From Spirochaetaceae bacterium (lineage in GTDB: Bacteria > Spirochaetota > Spirochaetia > SZUA-6 > Fen-1364): a stretch of 10,554 nucleotides of DNA. The notes below the pieces were generated by a model. The model was not told the origin of the DNA. It ran no database searches and saw only the letters and a list, made by a program, of their open reading frames with translations. The translations under genes and the position numbers were made by a program. Below, in pieces: positions 1 through 5,561 of this stretch. Location of the stretch: the NCBI GenBank assembly GCA_003141795.1, contig PLNO01000341.1:32737-43290 (forward strand). The letters run 5' to 3'. Position 1 is the first letter of the stretch; every line of letters starts with the position of its first letter.

Positions 1-416
1 GCCACGGAAGGCCGCCCATCCTCGGCCAAGTCATGGATCTGGAGAAAGAGATGTATCCCTTCATCCTGCAAGTGACGAAGGCACGCCAGCAGTCCAGGGT
101 TCTTGTTCAGCGTGGCGTTGTGCACGTGGAGAATATCCGCGTGCCGGCCCCAGGCATCCCTCATAGAGGCGAGGATCCGGCGGGCGTTCGCGCGCGGATC
201 TGAGACTTCCTCTTCGCCCGACGCATAGCCGATGCCCGGTACCACCCTCGTGAGGGGACCGAGATCGTGAGCGAATTCGGGCGGGGGAGCCTCGCCGGAG
301 ATGACGAGGCAATCGTTTCCGCGACTCAGGGCCGCGCATTGACTTCGTATGACAGTCGTCACTCCGCCTGGCCGAAGGTGAAAATGCATGAGAGCGATCC
401 GCAGGCCTGTGTTCAT
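1..416 (-). CDS. Family 4 (GT-B) glycosyltransferase, N-terminal part, cut by the window edge
   Basis: About 138 residues of a protein that runs off the left edge with no stop. The start reads MNTGLRIALMHFHLRPGG, the Rossmann opening and Gly-rich loop typical of GT4 retaining transferases. It is followed by TTVIRSQCAALS, then LVISGEAP, and then HADILHVHNATLNKNP and HLFLQIHDL, which match the 'DilHvHn' and 'lHD' strands of the N-terminal acceptor domain. The nucleotide-sugar-binding C-terminal domain is outside the window, so donor and acceptor cannot be read. I chose ATG at 416 because a GGATGGG sits just upstream and the family core begins within six residues; in-frame ATGs at 425 and 476 are alternatives. 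The gene lies about 90 nt downstream of the GpgS-like gene on the same strand and is probably cotranscribed. Next to GpgS, a GT4 enzyme could add a second sugar to glucosyl-3-phosphoglycerate; that is inference. Confidence 0.85.
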   Translation of the reverse strand, partial: MNTGLRIALMHFHLRPGGVTTVIRSQCAALSRGNDCLVISGEAPPPEFAHDLGPLTRVVPGIGYASGEEEVSDPRANARRILASMRDAWGRHADILHVHNATLNKNPGLLACLRHLQDEGIHLFLQIHDLAEDGRPSV

Positions 417-507
417 GGCACCCATCCGGGCATTCCCGCATTGCCCGCGAAGCGGAGGGGAAAGGTCACGAAGCATGCCGGGGCCCCGTGCGGCTGGGAG
501 CGAGCTA

Positions 508-1500
508 TTACACCGACCGTGTGCGTCCCTCCCGATGGAATTTCCTCCGGTACTCCTCAAGCTCGACAATGGGGGGACGTTCCTCCGAGGAGACACGGGT
601 CGCCTCGAGCTGGGGGAGGTTCTCTGCAAGGGAGACCGCGAGGTGTTCTATTCCAATCTCCGCCGGCAGCCCCACCCTCCCGTACTTCGCCATCCGTTGG
701 GAAAAAGTGGCAAGGATGCCGAAGGCCATTCTACCGAGTGAGGTGAGGGGCTGGTTACGGTGGATGCGCGTGTCCATGTTGACTTGCGCAAATGCGTTGA
801 TGCCCGCGAGGTGGAAGATATCGATGAGGTGACCTATCTCGACCCCGTACCCGACGGAAAAGGGAAGTCTCTCAAGGAGGCTCCGTCGCCCCGCGTATTC
901 CCCGCTCAAGGGCTGGACGAGGCATGCAAGGTCGGGGTAGTAGAGCGAGAAAAGCGGGCGGACGAGTATTTCCGTGACCCGGCCGCCCCCTGCCGCCACA
1001 AGCCCGCCCGCGGCGCGAAACGGCCTCTCATAGAACGCTTTGACATACTCGATCTTCGGATCCCGGAGGAGAGGTCCGAGCAGACCATAGACGAATTTCG
1101 GCGCGATATTGCTGATATCGGCGTCGATCCATACGATGAGATCCCCCTCGAGTACAAACAGGCTCTTCCACAGGTTTTCTCCCTTTCCACGATGCGTGCC
1201 TAATGATCGAAGGATGTCTTGGGAGGAGTACACGCGGGCGCCGTTCTCCCGCGCGATATCCCGGGTGCGGTCGATCGAGCCGGAGTCGATCACGACGATT
1301 TCGTCAAGAAGAGGGTAGCGCTCCATCAGTTCCGTTTTCAGGATGAGAACCTCTTTCCCGATGGTTGCTTCCTCGTTCAGGGTGGGGAATGCAAGAGAGA
1401 TGCGCAGGCCTTGTTCAATCTTCTGATCGACCAGACGTGCCTTCTCCGAGAAGTCTGTATGGTGGAAGGTGCGGTCACGGAGAAGTTCTTCGCCCTTCAT
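508..1500 (-). CDS. gpgS: Glucosyl-3-phosphoglycerate synthase-like glycosyltransferase (GT81)
   Basis: A 330-residue GT-A transferase close to the usual GpgS length. GpgS transfers glucose from an NDP-glucose to D-3-phosphoglycerate, the first step of glucosylglycerate synthesis, in the cytoplasm. Visible in order: FPTLNEE (38-44, nucleotide-binding start), DSGSIDRT (72-79), KGENLWKS (106-113), the metal-binding DAD (126-128) followed by ISNIAPKFVYGLLGPLL, GGGRVTEILVRPL (171-183), QPLSGEYAGRR (196-206), VGYGVEIGHLIDI (216-228) and NMDTRIHRNQPL (241-252), whose His matches the third metal ligand of the family. The start at 1500 forms an ATGA overlap with the stop of the M20-like gene, and an AGGA lies about 6 nt upstream, so translational coupling is likely. 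An in-frame ATG at 1530 would lie inside the upstream gene and is less likely. A matching phosphatase (GpgP type) is not in the window. I am confident of the family and moderately confident of the exact acceptor. Confidence 0.88.
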   Translation of the reverse strand: MKGEELLRDRTFHHTDFSEKARLVDQKIEQGLRISLAFPTLNEEATIGKEVLILKTELMERYPLLDEIVVIDSGSIDRTRDIARENGARVYSSQDILRSLGTHRGKGENLWKSLFVLEGDLIVWIDADISNIAPKFVYGLLGPLLRDPKIEYVKAFYERPFRAAGGLVAAGGGRVTEILVRPLFSLYYPDLACLVQPLSGEYAGRRSLLERLPFSVGYGVEIGHLIDIFHLAGINAFAQVNMDTRIHRNQPLTSLGRMAFGILATFSQRMAKYGRVGLPAEIGIEHLAVSLAENLPQLEATRVSSEERPPIVELEEYRRKFHREGRTRSV

Positions 1501-2714
1501 GGCGTTTCCTGGCGCGACACAAGCGCGCACGCCTCGATGAATCCGAGTGCGAGACGGATCCCGCTCTCGAGCGACGGCAACTCGACGTACTCCTCTTCCG
1601 TGCCCGTTGTCCCACGGCAGAGCCCGAGCGTTATCGCCGGGATCCCCATGGAGACCGGAACGGCGGCATAGGTCGGCAGGGAGACGGGATGGGACGGGAT
1701 CCGCAGCTTGTCGTGGACTGCACGAACGATTTCCACGAGCGGCGCGGTCATTTCAGGGTTCCCGGGTGGAACGGTCGAAGCCACTCTCACCTCCACATCC
1801 GCTTTCATCTGTTCCGCGGTGCCGTGGATGGTCGCCAGCACGAGCTCTCGTGCCATTTCGAGGGAGGCTGCGTTCGGCGAGAACACCTCCAGATCCAGGA
1901 TGCCGTCCGAAGCGAACGAGCCGAATCCCGTTCCCGCTTCCAGGCGGGCAATGTTGAGATAGGTGGCGTTCTCGGTGTCCCAGTGCACGCCGTCGAGACG
2001 CGTTGCTATGGCGGAGAGAACCGAAATGGCGTTGAGAAGCTTCCCACCGCGCTCCTCGCCGCCGCTCTCCCGCCGCGTCTTGACGGATAGCCTGCACACC
2101 CCCAGGGGATGCACCTCGAGTCCACCCTGGCCGAGGCCCCGCAGGCATGCGGCGAAGACAATCCTATCGTTCCATCGCCGGAGGAAATCCTCCAGGGCCG
2201 GCGCGCTTCCGTCCTCCGCGTGGAACGTGAAGAGCAGGACGACGTTCCTGTCAAATTGGAGCTCTCTCGCCGCGATGTATTCCGCAAGGACGACGAGAAG
2301 CGCCGCGGCCGTTGCCGTTTCGGCGATTCCCCTCCCCAGCATCCGTCCGGATTCGAGCCTCGCAATGCTTTCGAGAGGAGAATAGTCGTCGCAGCGGAGG
2401 TCGGCGAAGAGAAGAACATACTCCCCGGTGGCAGAAGCCGCGGGGACCGTGGCCACCACGTTCCCCACAGGATCAATTCCGGCGTCGGCATAGCCGAACT
2501 CGACGAGTCGTTGAACTATAAACTCCGCTCGGGACACCTCCTGCTCCGTCGGCGAGGGGATTTCATTCAGCAGGAGAGCGTCCGTTATGAGGCGATTCAC
2601 ATAGTGGGAGGGATCTGCGGCTCCGGATCGCGGCTTGCGCCCCCGGGAACGAGGGAGGCGCGATCTGATGGACACTAGAAATGTACGGATCCATCCCGAG
2701 GTTGCTCGGATCAT
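1497..2714 (-). CDS. M20-family peptidase homologue with altered metal-ligand positions
   Basis: A 405-residue protein with the M20 (PepT/CPG2-like) layout: helical start with LNEIPSPTEQE (49-59), a Rossmann-type catalytic half, an inserted lid or dimerisation half (about 208-315), and the return GIPAITLG with EEEYVELPSLESG (373-385). The metal-ligand motifs are eroded. The usual HxD is F103-A-D105, GvaD is GIAE132, the EE pair is E167-D168, the Asp of the next ligand position looks like C190, and the closing His before xxxEYV is G371. The lid His is also not evident. I infer a weakened or pseudo-enzyme, possibly structural or ligand-binding. ATG at 2714 has GGGGGA 4 nt upstream; GTG at 2675 is an alternative. 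The first 35 residues are Arg/Ser-rich and may be untranslated or a poorly conserved extension. The stop overlaps the GpgS start (ATGA), which ties it to sugar metabolism rather than peptide use. Confidence 0.75.
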   Translation of the reverse strand: MIRATSGWIRTFLVSIRSRLPRSRGRKPRSGAADPSHYVNRLITDALLLNEIPSPTEQEVSRAEFIVQRLVEFGYADAGIDPVGNVVATVPAASATGEYVLLFADLRCDDYSPLESIARLESGRMLGRGIAETATAAALLVVLAEYIAARELQFDRNVVLLFTFHAEDGSAPALEDFLRRWNDRIVFAACLRGLGQGGLEVHPLGVCRLSVKTRRESGGEERGGKLLNAISVLSAIATRLDGVHWDTENATYLNIARLEAGTGFGSFASDGILDLEVFSPNAASLEMARELVLATIHGTAEQMKADVEVRVASTVPPGNPEMTAPLVEIVRAVHDKLRIPSHPVSLPTYAAVPVSMGIPAITLGLCRGTTGTEEEYVELPSLESGIRLALGFIEACALVSRQETP

Positions 2715-2765
2715 ACAGTCCCCCAGCACGCAGCGCGAAATGTCGTGAGCCGCTGCCCGACGCAC

Positions 2766-2793
2766 AGTGTACCATGGATAATCCCGCTGCCAA
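2766..2793 (-). promoter_or_regulatory. Probable sigma70-type promoter for the M20-gpgS-GT4 operon
   Basis: On the minus strand TTGGCA (2793-2788, 5 of 6 to consensus) is followed after 16 nt by TACACT (2771-2766, 4 of 6). Transcription would begin near 2759, giving a leader of about 45 nt before the ATG at 2714. This is the best promoter-like pair in the 238-nt gap. Seen by eye only. Confidence 0.45.
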
Positions 2794-2802
2794 AGGTTAA
2801 CT

Positions 2803-2862
2803 GTTCGGGTAAGGGCGGGGTCGCCCCCTCGACCGAACGGCGTTGGGGAGAGTGGACTCCCC
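2803..2862 (-). terminator. Two tandem hairpins between the LysM gene and the M20-like gene
   Basis: Outer arms GTTCGG (2803-2808) and CCGAAC (2833-2838) enclose a GGGG/CCCC stem (2817-2820 with 2825-2828) closed by a tetraloop. A second stem, GGGGAG (2845-2850) with CTCCCC (2857-2862), lies next to it. The pair sits about 90-150 nt past the stop of the LysM gene and just upstream of the -35 box of the next operon. Neither stem is followed by a T-run on the minus strand, so intrinsic termination is unproven; mRNA 3'-end protection or a regulator site are alternatives. Confidence 0.35.
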
Positions 2863-2952
2863 CTCGAGCCCATGACTGACGGGAGAAGCATCGTTCCCCT
2901 CGATGATTCGGCAGGGCTGGGGAGTGTTCCACCATCTCGCTGGCTCGACTCG

Positions 2953-3723
2953 TCAGGGGGACGATGGCGCCTGCGGGTACTGCAGCACCGGATCGTAGTC
3001 CCCGCTCCGTGTCTCTCCTGCAAGGCTGGGAATCTCGAGCCGCTGTCCGACTTCTATCAGGTCCGGATTAGAAGGGTCCAGCAGTATCGATTTGTTCGCC
3101 TCGTACAGCAGGCGCCATTTCCACGGATTGTTGTACACGAACGGAAAGCCTGCAATGCGCCACAGACAGTCCCGCAGGGGCAGGGTCAGCTGCACGGTGT
3201 AGTACCGGGGCAGATCCGGCGGACCGGGCGGTTCTGCCTGTGGGACTGCAACCGGTTTCACTGCCGCTGCAACGACGGTGACCGGGGCGATGTCCTTCAG
3301 GGTATCAAGGACGCTCTTTGACAGCTCGATGCTCTGAGGATAGTTCTTGGCGTCCATCTGATCCTTTGCCGAGGCCGCAGCCGCCACAGCCGTGTCATAT
3401 GCGTCCCTGTAATTCGCATCTGCCTTGATGGACCTTGCATATGCGATTCTCTCATTTGCTTGGTACAGCCAGCCGTTGGCGCGATAGAAGAGGGTCATGG
3501 TTGCCACGTATTCGTCTGATTTCGCGAATGAATCTTTTGCCTTCAGCGCAAAGCTGTTCGCCCCATCGTAGTCGCCTGCGTCGAGCGCGGACTGCGATTG
3601 ACTCAGATAGTCTTTTCCCGCCTTGTAAAACTCGTTGTCCAGCAGGGACTGCGCCGAAGCGATGGAAACGACCCCCAGGAACATAAGCGCTACCGTTATC
3701 ATGATTCTGAAGGATGTCCGCAT
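2953..3723 (-). CDS. Secreted LysM-domain protein with helical repeats
   Basis: A 256-residue exported protein. Residues 1-24 are a Sec signal peptide (basic start, hydrophobic ITVALMFLGVVS, cleavage after ASA). Residues 25-145 are Ala-rich helices with TPR-like 'AGDYDGANSFALKAKDSF' and 'AKNYPQSIELSKSVLDTL' units. A Pro-rich linker (156-172) leads to one LysM-like domain (174-233): YYTVQLTLPLRDCLWRIAG, then WKWRLLYEANKS, then NPDLIEVGQRLEIPS. LysM binds N-acetylglucosamine in peptidoglycan, so the protein is likely a periplasmic wall-associated scaffold. The closing acidic tail includes DYDP, a pattern I associate with spirochaete LysM proteins. An AGGAGG 6 nt before the ATG lies only a few nucleotides from the TAG stop of the lipoprotein gene 9 nt upstream, so the two form one transcription unit. 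No catalytic domain is visible. Confidence 0.85.
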   Translation of the reverse strand: MRTSFRIMITVALMFLGVVSIASAQSLLDNEFYKAGKDYLSQSQSALDAGDYDGANSFALKAKDSFAKSDEYVATMTLFYRANGWLYQANERIAYARSIKADANYRDAYDTAVAAAASAKDQMDAKNYPQSIELSKSVLDTLKDIAPVTVVAAAVKPVAVPQAEPPGPPDLPRYYTVQLTLPLRDCLWRIAGFPFVYNNPWKWRLLYEANKSILLDPSNPDLIEVGQRLEIPSLAGETRSGDYDPVLQYPQAPSSP

Positions 3724-3732
3724 GCCTGCCTC

Positions 3733-4452
3733 CTACTGCCCACTCGTCGTCAGCGTAATCCCCTCGTCCTGAAGGGTCTTCACGGCATCCGCTGCCATTT
3801 GCTCAGATGCCGTCCCGTCCTTTTGTGCATCCTGCAGCGACAGCATGGCGGCGTCCTTCTTCTCCTGGGCTGCCGTTGCCACCACGTCGAACTGTTCGCG
3901 GGCGGAAGCGAAATCCCGGCTCGCGTTCTCGAGGTCCCCTGCGTTCTTTTCCTGGACCGCTGCCTGATACACGGTGAGCGCCTGTGAGTATCCATCTTTG
4001 ACCGCAACCGATGCCTTAAGGTCGTCCGCTGCCTTCTTGGATTCGTCCGTCTTTTCCTTGGCATCCGAAAGCAGGAGGGGCGTGCCCTTGGCGATCACGG
4101 CCTTGAAAGCGCTGATCGCATTCGTCAACGACGCCTTGGACGAAGCGTTGTCCTGTCCATAGGTCTTCTCACCGGCCTGCAGATCCTTCACCCCGCCAGC
4201 GTACGTGTCCGGATCGTAGGTGGAGAGCGCGAAATCGTCGATCCGCTTCTGAAGGTTTTTTGCCTCAGTCAACTCAGCTTCGGGGTCGGGAACCTCCGCG
4301 CCGGCAGGCTGGACTGCCGGCGCAGGGGCCTTTGCTGGAGCGGTTGCCTCAGGCGTAGCCACCTGCGGGGGAACCGTTGGAGGCGTCGACGCGCAGGATA
4401 TCACGAAAACAAGCGCTGCCGCTGGCAGCAGTAAGGCGATTAACTTCTTCAT
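3733..4452 (-). CDS. Ala-rich helical lipoprotein
   Basis: A 239-residue lipoprotein of unknown specific function. MKKLIALLLPAAALVFVISC is a type II signal peptide with a V-I-S-C lipobox; Cys20 would carry the lipid after cleavage. Residues 23-60 are a Pro/Ala-rich tether of low complexity, as expected for a surface or periplasmic lipoprotein that spaces its domain from the membrane. From about 62 on the protein is predicted helical, with units such as 'NAGDLENASRDFASAREQF' that resemble the helices of the LysM partner encoded just downstream. I chose ATG at 4452, which has AGGAG 7 nt upstream; the in-frame GTG at 4458 is too close to that site. The gene follows a regulatory gap with inverted repeats and is first in a two-gene operon with the LysM protein. 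Together they probably bridge membrane and peptidoglycan (inference). Confidence 0.85.
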   Translation of the reverse strand: MKKLIALLLPAAALVFVISCASTPPTVPPQVATPEATAPAKAPAPAVQPAGAEVPDPEAELTEAKNLQKRIDDFALSTYDPDTYAGGVKDLQAGEKTYGQDNASSKASLTNAISAFKAVIAKGTPLLLSDAKEKTDESKKAADDLKASVAVKDGYSQALTVYQAAVQEKNAGDLENASRDFASAREQFDVVATAAQEKKDAAMLSLQDAQKDGTASEQMAADAVKTLQDEGITLTTSGQ

Positions 4453-4537
4453 CCGCACTCTCCTTTCTCATCCGTGAGTGGGGACCCCATTCCCGATCCC
4501 TGGGGTTGCTCCCGGTCATACGATACGGTCGAAAGCA

Positions 4538-4561
4538 TCGAGGCCGATATCATCGGTTCGA
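4538..4561. repeat. Inverted repeat over the putative -10 region of the lipoprotein operon
   Basis: CCGAT (4544-4548) and ATCGG (4552-4556) pair across a 3-nt loop, and the flanks TCGA (4538-4541) and TCGA (4558-4561) extend the symmetry imperfectly. It lies over the position expected for the -10 box and could be an operator or a leader hairpin. It begins about 86 nt before the start codon at 4452. Confidence 0.4.
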
Positions 4562-4568
4562 CGATCCT

Positions 4569-4590
4569 TGTGTCAAAGAAACATGACACA
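4569..4590. promoter_or_regulatory. Perfect 7-bp inverted repeat overlapping a TTGACA -35 box
   Basis: TGTGTCA (4569-4575) and TGACACA (4584-4590) are perfect inverted repeats 8 nt apart, a 22-nt dyad of transcription-factor operator size. On the minus strand its downstream half contains TTGACA (4576-4571), an ideal -35 hexamer; the matching -10 near 4553-4547 is weak (ATGATA or TGATAT), as expected for an activator-dependent or repressible promoter. The target gene would be the lipoprotein-LysM operon starting at 4452. The dyad also lies about 40 nt past the stop of the PRC-barrel gene, but has no GC-rich stem or T-run, so I do not call it a terminator. Confidence 0.5.
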
Positions 4591-4627
4591 GATGCTACCG
4601 TCGGACCAGCCCCTACCCCCGGTTCCC

Positions 4628-5353
4628 CTACAGAGCGCCATGGAAAAGGAGGTTGGTATCGGACTCCTGCTGCACTTGGGGGGGCGTGCCCGCCTGCGGT
4701 GCTGATGTGATTGCCCGCCGTGAAAGCGAAGTAACAAAGATTTGCCTTCGCCAATTGATGCGAATGATGACGACGGGCGGGAGAAGGACATGCGTGATTC
4801 GGGGCCACTGCCGCACCCCTACCTCAACGTGTTGAATCAGCCAATCGGCGTCGTCAAACACGAAGTCACTGATTCGCCCGCTCCATCCATCACTGGCGCG
4901 GAGGCGGTATCCGAGAACTTCATTTGAATTCCTCAAGTGAGGATTTCTCTGTCCCTCGGGCACCATCTGGCCATTCATGATCTCCGCCGCGCAGGCCGGC
5001 AGTATGATATTGCTTACAGGTCCACCCGCGGCCCAGTACGGTAGAAAAGCCATCCCCGTCCATGTTTCCCGCTCCTTCTGCAATCCGACAGGCATGTCGG
5101 AAGTGATGTCGGGGTGGTGGGCCGCCTGAGCAGATGTAAGGGCGACACGGACTGCCCCATTCACATCATTAATAGAGCCGATCTGCTTTGGTGCGACCAG
5201 GATTGGCCGTCGGCCAAGCTTGTCGCGCGTCATGACCACGAAATATCGCAGGGACCAGGCCGTGTCGTCAAACAGGATTCCTTGAACCGTGCCGATATGG
5301 CCTTGCGTGCCAACGACCTTGAAGTTCCCAAGGTCTGTTACTCTTCGCTTCAT
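4628..5353 (-). CDS. Tandem PRC-barrel-like domain protein
   Basis: A 241-residue, probably cytoplasmic protein with two PRC-barrel-like units. The first (about 1-75) reads DLGNFKVVGTQGHIGTVQGI, then FDDTAWSLRYFVVMTRDKLG and ILVAPKQIG. The second (about 146-218) reads VLGYRLRASDGWSGRISDFV, then FDDADWLIQHVEVGVRQWP, a VLLPP strand and INWRRQIFVTSLSRRAITSAP. The 'G..G.i.dfi.Dd..W.iry.vv' pattern is diagnostic for PRC-barrel folds, which occur in the RimM ribosome-maturation factor, photosynthetic reaction centre H subunits and many stress proteins of unknown role. Nothing here points to RimM. A middle segment (about 80-145) with few recognisable motifs separates the units. The ATG at 5353 has GAGGAGG 6 nt upstream, which decides against longer in-frame starts. 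The gene is divergent from the histidine kinase gene and may share its regulatory gap. Function unknown. Confidence 0.8.
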   Translation of the reverse strand: MKRRVTDLGNFKVVGTQGHIGTVQGILFDDTAWSLRYFVVMTRDKLGRRPILVAPKQIGSINDVNGAVRVALTSAQAAHHPDITSDMPVGLQKERETWTGMAFLPYWAAGGPVSNIILPACAAEIMNGQMVPEGQRNPHLRNSNEVLGYRLRASDGWSGRISDFVFDDADWLIQHVEVGVRQWPRITHVLLPPVVIIRINWRRQIFVTSLSRRAITSAPQAGTPPQVQQESDTNLLFHGAL

Positions 5354-5431
5354 GCGAGGCCTCCTCATCGTCTCGAATCGCCACGCTATCGCGGCTCCTT
5401 GTATGGTACGCGATGCGTTGCGGATTACACG

Positions 5432-5460
5432 TCGACACGAATACCGTTTTACCGTAGAAT
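5432..5460 (+). promoter_or_regulatory. Strong sigma70-type promoter for the histidine kinase gene
   Basis: TCGACA (5432-5437, 5 of 6 to TTGACA) and TAGAAT (5455-5460, 5 of 6 to TATAAT) are 17 nt apart, the optimal spacing. Transcription would start near 5467, leaving a leader of about 95 nt before the ATG at 5562. The site lies in the divergent gap with the PRC-barrel gene, so an activator or repressor here could affect both. Confidence 0.6.
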
Positions 5461-5474
5461 TCCGCTGACATCGT

Positions 5475-5506
5475 CCGCAGTCCGCGCGCATGGGGTTTTT
5501 CTGCGG
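5475..5506 (+). repeat. Inverted repeat in the leader of the histidine kinase mRNA
   Basis: CCGCAG (5475-5480) pairs with CTGCGG (5501-5506) around a 20-nt loop that includes a run of five T. It lies within the predicted 5' leader, 55 nt before the start codon, and does not cover the ribosome binding site. A role is not shown; six pairs can arise by chance. Confidence 0.25.
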
Positions 5507-5561
5507 GAACCGGAGTCGGCGCGACAACCGTTCTCGTCGCCGTATGAAAAAGGAGGACGAC

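Noticed and set aside
1365..2090. Open frame of 241 codons on the plus strand across the gpgS/M20 junction
   Set aside because: It covers two supported minus-strand genes, has Arg/His-rich composition and no ribosome site or domain.
2109..2678. Open frame of 189 codons on the plus strand opposite the M20-like gene
   Set aside because: Its translation is charged and low in hydrophobics with no recognisable motif; it is an antisense shadow of a supported gene in GC-rich DNA.
2715..3023. In-frame upstream extension of the M20-like gene by 103 residues
   Set aside because: The added residues are Arg/Pro/Ser-rich with no homology to M20 starts, overlap the hairpins and the promoter-like pair, and would overlap the end of the LysM gene.
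5490..5561. Longer start for the histidine kinase (24 extra residues from 5490)
   Set aside because: The extension is Arg-rich and has no good ribosome site, while ATG 5562 has AGGAGG at ideal distance.
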